The notes: a model not told the origin generated them from the letters alone. A DNA stretch of 56,814 bases from Pseudomonadota bacterium (GCA_023460715.1 JAEWPH010000124.1:1-56814), one strand, 5' to 3'; positions 34,831-45,702 are shown, counted from the first letter of the stretch. Translations and numbers: made by a program.

Positions 34831-35157
34831 GGTTACGACTGAAATGGTCACTGAAACGGTGTCTATGGGGTGGTTTGAATCGATTGAAGAAACCATTTTG
34901 AAAGCCTCGCCAAGCTTTGCTAAGGTGCAACTGCCTGAGTCATTCAGGCATTGCCGGCGAGACGAAAGCGTTGTGTCGACAGGCATTAAGTGCCGCGATG
35001 CGAGAGCCCAGTTTCCATGGCACACCCTTGGAGGCAATACGTTGCCTCCTGCACCCCGGACCTCAATCTCCGAAGGTGCACAACCGATGGCAAAGACCGT
35101 TGTGTCAGCCGTCAAGCCCGGCGGTGGGAAACTTTCCCTCCCCGGGCTTTCTTGTTT
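34831..35157 (+). ncRNA. Candidate small RNA or leader in a gene-free gap
   Basis: The gap 34515-35226 (712 bp) has no credible protein gene; the reading frames here have no family resemblance. It holds perfect hairpins TGCCTGA/TCAGGCA (34931-34949) and GGAGGCAA/TTGCCTCC with a TACG loop (about 35031-35050). It ends in a long terminator-like hairpin. This looks like a structured transcript of up to about 320 nt, but strand and ends are uncertain and no known RNA family is recognised. Confidence 0.4.
35114..35157 (+). terminator. Long intrinsic terminator upstream of the DUF748 gene
   Basis: AAGCCCGG (35114-35121) pairs with CCGGGCTT (35142-35149). The stem continues inward through GG and GGGA pairs with one mismatch, about 15 bp in all, followed by TCTTGTTT. 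It is oriented to stop rightward transcription 70 bp before the next gene. Confidence 0.7.
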
Positions 35158-35226
35158 CTGCCCGATACAAGAAAACCGGGTGAATTTCTGGTGCAATCAC
35201 CGCTACCGCCTGCTTCGGTTTCGCAT

Positions 35227-38200
35227 GTGAAGCGCCCCCTCCACCTTTCCTTGTTCCGCCAGCGATGGATGCGTCTCGCCGCCTGGTGCGTGGTGGGGCT
35301 GCTGGCCGTCTGGGCCTTGACTTGGCTGGCTGTTCCTCCGTGGCTGCGTGGCCAACTCGAACGTGTGGGGGCTGAGCAGTTGGGCCGCAGCGTGACCGTG
35401 GGCGAAATCGCCTTTCGACCCTGGTCTCTCCAACTGCACGTGCGGGACGTGGCCGTAGGGCGAGCAGACGCACCCGGCGCAGATCCGAAGGCGCTGCCGC
35501 AGATGGAGCTGCGCCATCTCTATATAGATATGCAGTGGCAGTCCTTGTGGCACCTGGCGCCCGTGGTGGATGCCGTTGAGGTGGAGGGGTTGCGCCTGCG
35601 CCTTGCCCAGACCAGCCCTGGGCACTATGACATCGACGACATCGTCAACCGCTGGGCTGCGCGTCCCCCAGCGGCGGAGCCTTCGGAGCCGCCACGCTTC
35701 GCGCTTTACAACATCGCTCTGAGGGACGGTGCGGTCGAGCTCGACGACCGGGTGGCGGGACAGCGCCATTCGCTGCGCAACGCGGAGTTGGCCATTCCCT
35801 TCCTGAGCAACCTGCCTGCGTACCGCGAGGTCAAGGTCGCGCCGCGCCTGTCGTTCGAACTCAACGGCAGTCCCTTCGATTCCGACGCCGTTGCCACGCC
35901 GTTCATGGATGACCAGCACGCACAGGTGCGTTTGCAGGTGGCGGGCTTCGACCTCGCGCCCTTTGCCGGCTACCTGCCCGCCGGCCTGCCCGTGCGCCTG
36001 GCTGCGGGCAGGCTCGACGCCGATCTGCGCCTGGAGTTCACCCGGGCAGCCGTGCCATTGGTGCAACTCCAGGGCACGGTGGGGCTGCAACAGGTGGCAT
36101 TGGTAGACGATGGCGGCCGCGATGTAGCGGCGTTCGACGCTTTGAAGATTGCTCTGGCCGACCTGCAGCCCCTGAAAAAGGCCGTGCACCTGCGATCCCT
36201 GGAGTGGTCGGGGTTGCGGGCGCAACTGCGCCGTGGTCCCGATGGAAACTTCGAGCTGCTGCGCAGTGGCCCGGGTGATGCTCCCGAGAGAGTGATTCCT
36301 GGTCCGTCGCCTGCCGCCAAGCGTGTCGAGGGGGGAGCCCCGTCTTGGACGGTGCGGCTGGACGAGGCTGCGTTGCGTGGCAGCCGCATGGATTGGACGG
36401 ACGCAAGCACCGGAGGCGAGCCTGCCCGCCTGGCGGTTCGCAACCTGGAGCTGCGGGGTTCTCGCATCGCCTGGCCGCTGCGCCAGCCGCTGCAGTTCCA
36501 GGGCAGCGCTCAGGTGCTGGGTGGGGATACGCGAAAGGCGGCGGCGCAGGTGGCATTCAGCGGCGAGGCCGGGGCCCAACGGGCCAGCGCTGCGGTCTCG
36601 GTGCGGCAACTGCCTCTGGAACTGGCGGAACCTTATCTGCGCGGAGTCTTCACGCCCCGCGTGCAGGGCACGGCCGACGCCGACTTCGGGGTGGCGTGGA
36701 ATGGGCCGGCCAAGGTGGCCAAAGTGGCGCGGCTGGCCGTGAGCGATCTGGCGCTTGCCTGCGCTCAGCAGGTGGGTTGCCCGTCGTTGCAGCAATCGGG
36801 GGTGGCTCGGGGCAGCGGCGCCCGCATGGCGGATGTGCGCCGCCTGGAGGTAGGGGATGCGCTGATAGACCTGCCGTGGCGCCGGCTCTCCGTGGGCCGG
36901 CTCGTGCTGGATCAACCCCAGGTGGCCGCGGTCCGTGGCCCGGAGGGGCGCTGGATGTTTGAGGAATGGACGGCGCGCGGTGCCGTGGCTGCTGCGCCCA
37001 GGAGCCCGGGCGTGGATGCCGGCACACCGCCGTGGGCGGTCCAGATCGCCGAAGCCGTCGTGCAGGACGGAGCGGTGGGGCTTCGGGACCGGGCGGGTGC
37101 GCGGCCCGTGTCGGTGAACCTGTCGGCCGTGCAGATCCGTGCTCGCGACCTGCTTCCGCTCGCGCAACAGGCGGCCGCCTCGCCGGTAACCCTGTCCGTG
37201 CGGGTGGGCGCCGGCCGGACCGAGCCAGGCCGCATCCAGTACGACGGGGCGGTGGGATGGGCGCCCATCGCGCTCCAGGGGCGCCTGCAGGCCAGCCATG
37301 TGCCGCTGCATGCTTTCGAACCCTACTTCGGCGAGGGGCTCAATGTCCGCGTCGCGCGGGCAGAAGGCAGCTTCACGGGTCAGGTCAGCCACCGCGCCGA
37401 TGCCACGGCGGGCGCGCAGACGGAGGTCCGTGGCGATGTATCGCTCGACGAGGTGCGCGTGCGCAGCCCGATTCTGGTGGCAGGCGACGGCAAGGGGTCC
37501 GAACCCGTGGCAGCGGGGAGCAGTGAAGAGCTGATGAATTGGAAGACGCTGGGCCTGCGGGGCCTCCACGTGGTCCGGGCCCCCGGCAAACCCCTGCAGG
37601 TGGACGTGCAGGAGACCGCGCTCAGTGACTTCTTTGCCCGCGTCATCGTCCAAGAGAGCGGCCGCATCAATTTGCAGGACATCCGGAAGGCGGCTGCGCA
37701 GGGGGAGGGCGCCACCGTCCCGGTATCCGGGCCCCCTGTGCCGCCCGTTGGGCCTGGCAGCGACCCCGTGATCCGCTTCGGCCCCATCACCCTGACCAAT
37801 GGATCGGTGCGTTTCACCGACCACTTCGTCAAGCCCAACTACTCGACCGACCTGAGCGGCCTCACCGGCCGGCTCGGCGCTTTTTCGTCCCAAGCGCCTG
37901 CGGAGGGTGCGCCCCCACTGGCCGACCTGGAACTGCGCGGCCGCGCGGAGGGGACGGCTTCCATCGACATCGTGGGCAAGCTCAACCCGCTGGCGAAGCC
38001 GCTCGCGCTGGACGTCCAGGGCCGGATGCGCGACCTGGAGTTGCCGCCGCTGTCCCCTTACAGCGTCAAGTACGCGGGGCACGGCATCGAGCGCGGCAAG
38101 CTCAGCATGGACGTCACGTACCGCGTGCTGCCGGACGGCAGGCTCACGGCCAGCAACAAGCTGGTGCTCAACCAGTTGGCCTTCGGCGAGCCGGTCGAAG

Positions 38201-38994
38201 GTGCGCCGGCCAGCCTGCCGGTGCGGCTGGCCGTGGCGTTGCTGGCGGACCGCCATGGCGTCATCGATGTGGACTTGCCGATCAGCGGCTCGCTCAACGA
38301 TCCGGAGTTCAGCCTGGGCTCGGTCATCCTGCGCGTGATCGGCAACCTGGTGATGAAGGCGATCACGGCGCCGTTCTCCCTGCTTGCCGGCGCCATGGGC
38401 GGTGCCGACGAGGCGGCCACGGTGGAGTTCTCCGCTGGCAGTGCCGAACTGGGGCCGCAGGCCCAGCAGCAATTGGACAAGGTGGCGCAGTCGCTGGCAG
38501 ACCGGCCGGCCCTGCAGATGACGGTGGTGGGTGAAGCCCGTCTCGCGTTGGAGCAGGACGCCTGGAAGCGCGGCCGGTTGCAGGAACAGGTGCGCGCCCA
38601 GAAGCGTCGGCAGATGCGCGGGGCGGTGCCGCTCCCGGAAGCAGCGGCGGCCGCTGCAGCCGCTGCAGCCGACGCGCAGCCCACCGTCACCGCGCAGGAA
38701 TATCCGGCGCTGCTGCGCGAGGTCTATCGGCGTGCCGATATGCGCAAGCCACGCAACTGGGTGGGCATGGCCCAGAACGTGCCCGACGCCGAGATGGAGG
38801 CGCTGCTGTTGGCCAACGTCCCTGTGCCCGATACGGCCATGCGAGATCTGGCGGTAGCCCGCGCCGTGGCGGTGCGTGACTACCTGGCCGAGCGCCAGGT
38901 GCCGCTGGGCCGGCTTTTCGTCGGTGCGCCGCGCACCGGTCCAGAAAGCGATGGCTGGACGCCCCGCGCGGAGCTGTCCCTGGCGACACGCTGA
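35227..38994 (+). CDS. Large AsmA-like DUF748 protein
   Basis: The 1255-residue protein has one N-terminal membrane helix (about 14-36), a very long beta-rich periplasmic region with repeated DUF748/AsmA-like segments (for example VGEIAFRPWSLQLHVRDVAVG near 59-79 and IRFGPITLTNGSVRFTDHFV near 848), and a C-terminal region with VEFSAGSAELGPQAQQQLDKVA, which resembles an OmpA-like peptidoglycan-binding start. AsmA-like proteins are thought to bridge the envelope and move phospholipids. I use GTG at 35227; the ATG at MRLAAW (35268) is an alternative. It follows a strong terminator and is monocistronic. Confidence 0.8.
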   Translation: MKRPLHLSLFRQRWMRLAAWCVVGLLAVWALTWLAVPPWLRGQLERVGAEQLGRSVTVGEIAFRPWSLQLHVRDVAVGRADAPGADPKALPQMELRHLYIDMQWQSLWHLAPVVDAVEVEGLRLRLAQTSPGHYDIDDIVNRWAARPPAAEPSEPPRFALYNIALRDGAVELDDRVAGQRHSLRNAELAIPFLSNLPAYREVKVAPRLSFELNGSPFDSDAVATPFMDDQHAQVRLQVAGFDLAPFAGYLPAGLPVRLAAGRLDADLRLEFTRAAVPLVQLQGTVGLQQVALVDDGGRDVAAFDALKIALADLQPLKKAVHLRSLEWSGLRAQLRRGPDGNFELLRSGPGDAPERVIPGPSPAAKRVEGGAPSWTVRLDEAALRGSRMDWTDASTGGEPARLAVRNLELRGSRIAWPLRQPLQFQGSAQVLGGDTRKAAAQVAFSGEAGAQRASAAVSVRQLPLELAEPYLRGVFTPRVQGTADADFGVAWNGPAKVAKVARLAVSDLALACAQQVGCPSLQQSGVARGSGARMADVRRLEVGDALIDLPWRRLSVGRLVLDQPQVAAVRGPEGRWMFEEWTARGAVAAAPRSPGVDAGTPPWAVQIAEAVVQDGAVGLRDRAGARPVSVNLSAVQIRARDLLPLAQQAAASPVTLSVRVGAGRTEPGRIQYDGAVGWAPIALQGRLQASHVPLHAFEPYFGEGLNVRVARAEGSFTGQVSHRADATAGAQTEVRGDVSLDEVRVRSPILVAGDGKGSEPVAAGSSEELMNWKTLGLRGLHVVRAPGKPLQVDVQETALSDFFARVIVQESGRINLQDIRKAAAQGEGATVPVSGPPVPPVGPGSDPVIRFGPITLTNGSVRFTDHFVKPNYSTDLSGLTGRLGAFSSQAPAEGAPPLADLELRGRAEGTASIDIVGKLNPLAKPLALDVQGRMRDLELPPLSPYSVKYAGHGIERGKLSMDVTYRVLPDGRLTASNKLVLNQLAFGEPVEGAPASLPVRLAVALLADRHGVIDVDLPISGSLNDPEFSLGSVILRVIGNLVMKAITAPFSLLAGAMGGADEAATVEFSAGSAELGPQAQQQLDKVAQSLADRPALQMTVVGEARLALEQDAWKRGRLQEQVRAQKRRQMRGAVPLPEAAAAAAAAAADAQPTVTAQEYPALLREVYRRADMRKPRNWVGMAQNVPDAEMEALLLANVPVPDTAMRDLAVARAVAVRDYLAERQVPLGRLFVGAPRTGPESDGWTPRAELSLATR

Positions 38995-39283
38995 AGCGCG
39001 CGCACAAGCAACTCGGCAGGGTGGCGGCGACACAAGGTTTTGCAACTGCGCTGAGCACGCAGAGGTAGAGTTTCGGTTGCATTGCGCACCGCCAGCCCCA
39101 TCTCTGGCAGGTGTCCTGGTCCGGGTTGGCCGGCCGCCTGATGACTTCGCGCAAGGGCGCGGCATCCTGGGGTAACCCAGGCCATCTCAAAACCGGGCGA
39201 AAATAGCGGTTTGGCCCGAGCCGCGCGATGGCGCAGATGCCGGGCCGCTGGCGTACACCGCCGCCTCTTTTTCCACTGGATCC
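38995..39283. other. Intergenic region before the DUF349 gene
   Basis: This 289-bp gap between two rightward genes has no repeat copy, strong hairpin or small gene that I can support. A TTGCATTGCGCACC stretch near 39078 is a possible -35 region, but no good -10 follows at the right distance. Confidence 0.4.
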
Positions 39284-42028
39284 ATGTTTCCTTTTTCTTC
39301 TCGCAGCAAAATGTCCGACGCACCTGAAGTGAACCCGGCCCCGGCCAAAGCCTCCGAGCCGCATCCTCTCGATGCATTGACGGGCGGCGCATTCTCCGCG
39401 GCCACCTCCGGTGAGCGCGCGGCGCGCATCCGGGACTGGCTGGCCACCCAGCCTGCGCCCGAGCAACTGCAGGATGTGTTCAAAGAGCTGAGCGCCCGCG
39501 ACAAGGGTGCCGCACGGGCGGTGCGCGAGCGGCTGGACGAGATCCGCCGCGCGAAGGGGCAGGAGGCCATTGCCGCCGAGTGGGCCGACAAGGCGCAGAC
39601 GCTGCTGGCAGCGTCCAAGCTCAACATCGCGGATGCCTTGGCCTGGCAGCGCGACGCCGCCAAGGCGGGTGCGCCACTGTCCCGTGAGCCGCTGTCCTCG
39701 CTGAAAGTCCAGCTGGCCGAACGCGTCAAGGTGATCGAGGACCTGCAGCACCGCGTGCAGGTGCAGCGCGAAGCTGCAGTGCTGCTGGCGCAACGCATCG
39801 AGGTGCTGTCCACCAAGTCCTGGCGCGATGCCCAGGCCGCCCTGAAACTGCTGCGCGCCGACGTGGGCCGCTGGCAGGAGCAAGCGCAGGAGCTGGTGAG
39901 CGATACCGCATGGCCGAGTGTCGAGGCCCGTTTCCCTCCGCTGCTGGATGCCTCACGCACCCAGCTGCTGGTGGTGTGGGAGGCATTCCAGCCCGCTGTG
40001 GCGCAGGCTTCGGCCGCCGCGGAGGATGCCGCAGCGCCGCTGCCTCCGGTGCCCGTTTGGGCGGACGAGCTGCGCTTGGCGCGCGGCCTGCCTGCGGAAT
40101 CGGCGGCAGCCGCGTCGGCCGGCGCCACCAAGGCATCGCCGCGTACCGCGGCGCCCAAGGCGAAGGTCGATCCGGAAGTGCGCGACAAGGCCTTGGAATC
40201 GGTTCGTGAGGCGCTTGCCAAGCTGGAGCAGGAGACGGCGCAGGGCCACGGCAAGGCCAGCGCCGGCGCGGCAGCCGCGCTGCGTTCCGTCCTCAAACAC
40301 AGCGGCAAATACATCGAGGGCCCGCTGGAACAGCAGGTGCATGCCGCGCTGGTTGCAGCCGGCGAGTTGGAAGGCTGGCAGCGCTGGAGCGCGGACCAGG
40401 TGCGTGAAGACCTGGTGGCCAAGGCCGAGGCCTTGCTCAAGCGTCCGGACGGCCAAGCGCTGGGTGGCCGCAAGATGCAGGAAACCCTGCGCCAGCTGCG
40501 GGAACAGTGGAAGCAGTCCGACCAGGGCGGCACGCCCAACCATGCACTGTGGAAGCGTTTCGACGAGGCCTGCAATGCTGCCCACAAGGTGGTCGAAGCC
40601 TGGCTGGACAAAGTGCGCGCCGACGCGGCCGAGCACAAGGCCCAGCGCGTTGCATTGATTGGCGAGTTGCAGGCCTGGACGCAGGCCAACGCACAGCCGG
40701 CAGATGGCGACTGGAAGTCTGTGAACCGTGCGTTGCACCAGTTTGCGGACCGCTGGCGCGATGGCGGGCATGTTGGCGAGAAAATCTTTGCCGAACTGCA
40801 GCCGCAGTGGAAGCAGGCGTTCGCAGCCGCTGCCGCTCCGCTGGAAGCCGCGCAGAAGGGCAGCCTGGCTCGCCGGCACGCGATGATCGAGGAAGCCGTG
40901 GCCCTGGGGGCGGCGCCCCAATTGCGCATTGACGCGGTGAAGGCGCTGCAGCAGCGATGGCAGGCCGAGGCGCAGACCGTGCCGCTGGATCGCAAGCAAG
41001 AGCAGAAGCTGTGGGATGCCTTCCGCAAGCCCATCGACGAGGCGTTCAACCGCAAGTCGGCGGACCGTGACCGGGCGGCGACCGAGCTCAGCGCTCGCGA
41101 CCGCGTGGTGCTGGAGGCATCGAAGGCCTTGGAAGCCGCCAACGCGAGTGGGGACGCACAGCAGATTCGGACCGCTATGTCGGCACTGGAAGCCGCACTG
41201 CGGGGGCAGGCCGAAGAGGCGAATGCTGCAGCATCTGAGTCGAATCGGGCTTCGAGCCAAGATGGACAAGCGCCTTCTGCTGCTGAAAGCGTAGCGAAAG
41301 ATGCGACTGCCGATGAGGGTGCTTCCGCCGAGGAAGCTCCGGCGGCGGCACCCAAGGCGGCCCCGAAGCCGGTGGTGGCCGTGCGCGGCGACGACCGGCC
41401 CGGCATGAAGAAAGACGCGGCTGCCGTGCCCGCAGGGCGCCCCGGTCGGCCAGGTGAGCGCAAGGACGGCCGCGGCCCGCGCGATGCGAACGGCCCGCGG
41501 GGCGACCGCTTTGGCGACCGTGATCGCGGCGGGCGCTTCGGTGACCGTGCCCCGCTGGAACCCCGTGGCCCCCGCCTGGGGGATGTGGCCTTCCGTGCGC
41601 AGCGGGAAGCGCTGGAGCATGCGCAGGGGGCTTTGCGCAAGCTGGCGGCCCAGGCGCACGGCGAAGCCGTGACGCAGTTGCTGTCGGCTTGGGAGCGCCG
41701 CGATGCGACCCAACTGCCGAGCGCTCAGGAACTGGGTGGCCAGGTCAATGCGTCGCTGCGCAATGCCTGGTCCCAAGCCGTGTCGGCCCCGGCCGCCGGC
41801 GATGCGTCCGAAGCGCTGCTGCGTCTGGAGATGGCGGCCGATGTGCCCACGCCTGCGGAGCAATTGGCGGCCCGCCGCGCGTTGCAACTGCAATTGCTCA
41901 CGCGCCGCAATGATCCGGCGCCGGTGCAGACCTGGGGCCAGGATGCCGCCCGCGTACTGCAGAGTGCCAGCGATGCGGCAAGCGCCCGCCGCCTGCAAAA
42001 CGCGCTCAAGGTGCTGCTGCGCAAGTGA
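39284..42028 (+). CDS. DUF349 domain-containing protein
   Basis: The 914-residue cytoplasmic protein is rich in helical DUF349 repeats, seen as W..A..R..D......LW..F segments (for example QEQKLWDAFRKPIDEAFNRK near 570-590). A disordered, Ala/Arg/Gly-rich linker follows (about 640-765, with GDRFGDRDRGGRFGDR), then a helical C-terminal domain. The function is unknown; similar large proteins occur across Burkholderiales. The ATG at 39284 has a weak ribosome site; MSDAPEVNP (39311) is an alternative start. A strong terminator lies 36 bp after the stop. Confidence 0.75.
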   Translation: MFPFSSRSKMSDAPEVNPAPAKASEPHPLDALTGGAFSAATSGERAARIRDWLATQPAPEQLQDVFKELSARDKGAARAVRERLDEIRRAKGQEAIAAEWADKAQTLLAASKLNIADALAWQRDAAKAGAPLSREPLSSLKVQLAERVKVIEDLQHRVQVQREAAVLLAQRIEVLSTKSWRDAQAALKLLRADVGRWQEQAQELVSDTAWPSVEARFPPLLDASRTQLLVVWEAFQPAVAQASAAAEDAAAPLPPVPVWADELRLARGLPAESAAAASAGATKASPRTAAPKAKVDPEVRDKALESVREALAKLEQETAQGHGKASAGAAAALRSVLKHSGKYIEGPLEQQVHAALVAAGELEGWQRWSADQVREDLVAKAEALLKRPDGQALGGRKMQETLRQLREQWKQSDQGGTPNHALWKRFDEACNAAHKVVEAWLDKVRADAAEHKAQRVALIGELQAWTQANAQPADGDWKSVNRALHQFADRWRDGGHVGEKIFAELQPQWKQAFAAAAAPLEAAQKGSLARRHAMIEEAVALGAAPQLRIDAVKALQQRWQAEAQTVPLDRKQEQKLWDAFRKPIDEAFNRKSADRDRAATELSARDRVVLEASKALEAANASGDAQQIRTAMSALEAALRGQAEEANAAASESNRASSQDGQAPSAAESVAKDATADEGASAEEAPAAAPKAAPKPVVAVRGDDRPGMKKDAAAVPAGRPGRPGERKDGRGPRDANGPRGDRFGDRDRGGRFGDRAPLEPRGPRLGDVAFRAQREALEHAQGALRKLAAQAHGEAVTQLLSAWERRDATQLPSAQELGGQVNASLRNAWSQAVSAPAAGDASEALLRLEMAADVPTPAEQLAARRALQLQLLTRRNDPAPVQTWGQDAARVLQSASDAASARRLQNALKVLLRK

Positions 42029-42064
42029 CGGGGTGCTTGGTTGGCGCTCGCGCGCCAAGCAATG

Positions 42065-42094
42065 GGCCGGAAGGGTTTCCTTCCGGCCTTTTTT
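42065..42094 (+). terminator. Intrinsic terminator of the DUF349 gene
   Basis: A perfect 10-bp stem GGCCGGAAGG/CCTTCCGGCC with a GTTT loop is followed by six T. Confidence 0.92.
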
Positions 42095-42155
42095 GTGCGT
42101 TGGGGATCGGTGGCCTCGGTTGGAGTCAACCCGGCAAAAGACGGCACGCCAAATG

Positions 42156-42188
42156 AAAAAAGCCGCTGCAGGTGCAGCGGCTTTTTTT
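42156..42188 (-). terminator. Terminator of the left tRNA-Leu gene
   Basis: AGCCGCTGCA (42161-42170) and TGCAGCGGCT (42173-42182) form a perfect 10-bp stem, with A residues to the left that become the T run on the minus strand, and T residues to the right. It is placed just beyond the 3' end of the tRNA and can act in both directions. Confidence 0.88.
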
Positions 42189-42192
42189 ATTT

Positions 42193-42277
<85 letters not shown>

Positions 42278-42294
42278 ATTTCAGGAAAGATCGA

Positions 42295-42300
42295 ATTATA
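42295..42300 (-). promoter_or_regulatory. -10 box of the left tRNA-Leu gene
   Basis: The minus strand reads TATAAT, 17 nt before the mature tRNA start, in an AT-rich island. The right-hand copy has TACAAT at 42582-42577 in the equivalent place. Confidence 0.7.
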
Positions 42301-42409
42301 GAGCAGGTTTTCAGGCCGCCTCGACGATTCCGGATCTTTTGTATTTCTTTTTTTGCTGCTTTCAAACACGCCTGTGCGCGGGGAGCGGGAGTGCAGGTGT
42401 TGAGCCAAG

Positions 42410-42437
42410 AAAAAAGCCGCTTCGTCTGAAGCGGCTT
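42410..42437 (-). terminator. Terminator of the right tRNA-Leu gene
   Basis: AAGCCGCTTC (42414-42423) pairs with GAAGCGGCTT (42428-42437); the A run at 42410-42415 gives the T run on the minus strand. It ends the right tRNA transcript before the left copy, so the two are separate units. Confidence 0.85.
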
Positions 42438-42473
42438 CAACTTGTGAAAACCGTTGTCGGTTCTCGTTAAACT

Positions 42474-42558
<85 letters not shown>

Positions 42559-42592
42559 ATTTCAGGAAAGACTCAGATTGTATATCAAAAAA

Positions 42593-44881
42593 ATGAACTC
42601 CAGCACGACCGCTTCGCAACAGACAGACGAGATCGAGGGGAGCGTGCAGGGGCACCGTGACGGGCATGGGTTCGTCAGCCGGGACGACGGCGAGTCGGAC
42701 ATCTATATCCCGCCCAACGAAATGCGTGCGGTGCTCCACAAGGACCGTGTGCGCGTGCGCATCGTCCGCCAGGACCGCCGCGGTCGTCCCGAGGGTCGAG
42801 TGGTGGAGATCATCGAGCGTCCCGTGCAGCCCATCATCGGTCGCCTGCTGCAGGAAAGCGGCGTCTGGCTGGTCGCCCCGGAAGACAAACGGTACGGCCA
42901 GGATGTGTTGATTCCCAAGGGTGCCACGGGTGCAGCCAAGCCGGGCCAGGTCGTCGTGGTCGAACTGACCGAGCCTCCCGCACTTTTCGGTCAGCCGGTG
43001 GGTCGCATCACCGAGGTGCTGGGCGAGGTGGACGACCCGGGCATGGAAATCGAGATCGCGGTGCGCAAGTACGGAGTGCCTCACGAGTTCTCTGCCGAGT
43101 GCCTGGAGCAGGCCAAGGCCCTGCCCGACAAGGTGCGCGCACAGGACAAGCGCCGCCGGGTCGATCTCACCGATGTGCCGTTGGTCACCATCGATGGCGA
43201 GGATGCCCGCGACTTCGACGACGCCGTTTACTGCGAGCCCGCCAAGGTCGGGCGTGGAAAAGGCTGGCGGCTGCTGGTGGCGATCGCCGATGTCAGCCAT
43301 TACGTGGAGACGGGCAGTGCCATCGACATCGATGCCTACGACCGCGCCACCAGCGTCTATTTCCCGCGCCGCGTGATTCCCATGCTGCCGGAGAAGCTGT
43401 CCAACGGCCTGTGCTCGCTGAATCCCGAGGTCGAACGGCTGTGTATGGTCTGCGACATGCTGGTCACGGCCAGCGGCGAGGTGCATGCCTACCAGTTCTA
43501 CCCGGCCGTGATGTTCAGCCATTCCCGTTTCACCTACACCGAGGTGGCAGCCATTCTGGCCAACACCCGCGGACCGGAGGCCTCCAAGCGCAAGGACCGG
43601 GTGAAAGACCTGCTGAACCTGCACGACGTATACCGCGCATTGCTCATTGCACGCCAGCAGCGCGGCGCGGTGGACTTCGAGACCACCGAGACACAGATCA
43701 TCTGCGACGAGAACGGCCGCATCGAAAAGATCGTGCCACGCACCCGCAACGATGCGCACAAGCTCATTGAGGAGGCCATGTTGGCTGCCAACGTGTGCAG
43801 CGCGGACTTCATCGCGCAGGGCGGGCAGCCAGGACTTTTCCGGGTGCATGAAGGCCCCACGCCGGAAAAGCAGGACATCCTGCGCAACTACCTCAAGGCC
43901 ATGGGCGTTGGCATGTCGATCAGCGACGATCCAAAGCCTTCTGAATTCCAGGCGATCGCCGAGGCCACCAAGGAGCGGCCCGACTCTCAGCAGATCCACA
44001 CCATGCTGCTGCGCTCCATGCAGCAGGCGATCTACACGCCCATCAACAGCGGGCACTTCGGGCTGGCCTTCGAGGCCTATACGCACTTCACCAGCCCGAT
44101 CCGCCGCTACCCCGACCTCTTGGTGCACCGGGTGATCAAGGCCATCCTGGCTCGGACCAAGTACCACCTGCCGGCGCTGCCTGTGCCGGGAGAAGCCCAC
44201 GCGAAGCTGGCCAAGCGGCTGGCCGCTCGCGTGGCGCCTCCCGGCATCAAGCCCCGAAAGGAGTCGCCCGCACAGGCGCGCGAGACCCAGGCCTGGGAGG
44301 CCGCGGGCCTGCACTGCAGTGCCAACGAACGCCGGGCCGACGAGGCCAGCCGCGACGTGGAGGCCTGGCTCAAGTGCAAGTACATGCGCGAGCATCTGGG
44401 CGAGGAGTACAGCGGCGTCGTGAGTGCGGCCACCAGCTTTGGTATTTTCGTGACGCTCGATGCGATGTATGTCGAAGGGCTGGTGCACATCACCGAGTTG
44501 GGTGGCGAGTACTTCAGATTCGACGAGGCGCGCCAGGAACTGCGCGGTGAGCGCACGGGCATCCGCTATGCGATCGGCACCCGCGTGCGGGTTCAGGTCA
44601 GCCGGGTGGACCTCGATGGCCGCAAGATCGACTTCCGGCTGGTGCACGAGGGTTCCGAGACCCCCGCGCCTCGGTCTGGCCGGGACCGTGGACCCGGAGA
44701 TGGGCGCGGTAGCCGTCAGCGTGTTTCAGCGCTCGAGGGAGGGGCGCGTGAGTCCCGTCATGACGTTGGATCGCCCTCGGAGCCAGAACGTTCTTCGAGG
44801 AAGAAGGCCGCGGCCACCAAAGGCAGCGCCAAGAAGCCTGCCGCCAAACCCGCAGGCAAGGGGCGCAAGTCCCGCCGCTGA
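42593..44881 (+). CDS. rnr: Ribonuclease R
   Basis: The 762-residue 3'-5' exoribonuclease degrades structured RNA and takes part in rRNA and tmRNA-linked decay. It has an N-terminal cold-shock-like OB domain ([17 protein letters not shown] near 16-32), the RNB catalytic motif [18 protein letters not shown] (about 199-216), [17 protein letters not shown], an S1 domain ([18 protein letters not shown]) and a basic tail ([16 protein letters not shown]). The ATG at 42593 fits the family N-terminus; a longer frame runs through the tRNA gene. No ribosome site is present; TATATC lies six bases before the ATG, so the mRNA may be leaderless. Confidence 0.93.
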   Translation: MNSSTTASQQTDEIEGSVQGHRDGHGFVSRDDGESDIYIPPNEMRAVLHKDRVRVRIVRQDRRGRPEGRVVEIIERPVQPIIGRLLQESGVWLVAPEDKRYGQDVLIPKGATGAAKPGQVVVVELTEPPALFGQPVGRITEVLGEVDDPGMEIEIAVRKYGVPHEFSAECLEQAKALPDKVRAQDKRRRVDLTDVPLVTIDGEDARDFDDAVYCEPAKVGRGKGWRLLVAIADVSHYVETGSAIDIDAYDRATSVYFPRRVIPMLPEKLSNGLCSLNPEVERLCMVCDMLVTASGEVHAYQFYPAVMFSHSRFTYTEVAAILANTRGPEASKRKDRVKDLLNLHDVYRALLIARQQRGAVDFETTETQIICDENGRIEKIVPRTRNDAHKLIEEAMLAANVCSADFIAQGGQPGLFRVHEGPTPEKQDILRNYLKAMGVGMSISDDPKPSEFQAIAEATKERPDSQQIHTMLLRSMQQAIYTPINSGHFGLAFEAYTHFTSPIRRYPDLLVHRVIKAILARTKYHLPALPVPGEAHAKLAKRLAARVAPPGIKPRKESPAQARETQAWEAAGLHCSANERRADEASRDVEAWLKCKYMREHLGEEYSGVVSAATSFGIFVTLDAMYVEGLVHITELGGEYFRFDEARQELRGERTGIRYAIGTRVRVQVSRVDLDGRKIDFRLVHEGSETPAPRSGRDRGPGDGRGSRQRVSALEGGARESRHDVGSPSEPERSSRKKAAATKGSAKKPAAKPAGKGRKSRR

Positions 44882-44946
44882 TCCCGCGCGGCGTGGTCCC
44901 GGAGGCCGCGCCGCCTTTTCGACATCACCACTCCATTGCGGACAAC

Positions 44947-45702
44947 ATGAGTTCTTCTTCAAAGATTGCCATCGTGACGGGCGGTGGCTCGGGCATCGGC
45001 CGCGCAGCCGCTCTGGCGCTGCTGCGCGATGGCTGGTCGGTCGTGGTGGCGGGGCGGCGCGAATCGCTGCTGGCCGAGTTGGCCGAGCAGTCGCAGGCCG
45101 GGGCACGCGTACTGGCGGTGCCGACCAACGTAGCCGACCCGGCCTCCGTGCGGGCCCTGTTCGACCGGACGGTCGAGACCTTTGGCCGCGTCGATCTGCT
45201 TTTCAACAATGCGGGCGTGGGAGCGCCGGCAGTGCCCCTGGAGGACTTGTCCCTGGAGCAGTGGAAGAACGTGGTCGACATCAACCTCAACGGCATGTTC
45301 TATTGCATCCAGAACGCCTTCCGCGTGATGAAGTCGCAGAGCCCGCGCGGCGGCCGCATCATCAACAACGGCTCCATCTCGGCGCACACGCCGCGCCCCC
45401 ATTCCATCGCCTACACGGCCACCAAGCATGCGGTCATGGGCCTGACGAAGACTGCCTCCCTTGACGGTCGTCGCCATGACATCGCCGTGGGGCAAATCGA
45501 TGTGGGCAATGCGGCGACGGAACTGGCGCAGCGCATGGCGGTGGGTGTGATGCAGGCGCATGGCGAGGTTGCGGTGGAGCCGCTGATGGATGTGGATATC
45601 GTCGGGCAATCGGTGCTCTACATGGCCAACCTGCCGCTGGAGGCCAATGTAATGTTCCACACCGTCATGGCCACGAAGATGCCGTTTGCGGGCCGCGGTT
45701 AG
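44947..45702 (+). CDS. Short-chain dehydrogenase/reductase
   Basis: The 251-residue enzyme has the SDR cofactor motif TGGGSGIG (about 11-18), NNAG (near 88) and the catalytic YxxxK in [11 protein letters not shown] (about 157-167), with Ser upstream in [13 protein letters not shown] after the second strand suggests NADP preference. Substrate unknown. The ATG at 44947 is chosen because the family starts here; the longer frame adds 18 residues. It follows rnr by 65 bp. Confidence 0.85.
   Translation: MSSSSKIAIVTGGGSGIGRAAALALLRDGWSVVVAGRRESLLAELAEQSQAGARVLAVPTNVADPASVRALFDRTVETFGRVDLLFNNAGVGAPAVPLEDLSLEQWKNVVDINLNGMFYCIQNAFRVMKSQSPRGGRIINNGSISAHTPRPHSIAYTATKHAVMGLTKTASLDGRRHDIAVGQIDVGNAATELAQRMAVGVMQAHGEVAVEPLMDVDIVGQSVLYMANLPLEANVMFHTVMATKMPFAGRG

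Noticed and set aside
34747..35196. 149-codon minus-strand ORF in the gap before the DUF748 gene
   Set aside because: Low-complexity mixed composition, no ribosome site, and it runs through the hairpins and terminators, which better fit a non-coding locus.
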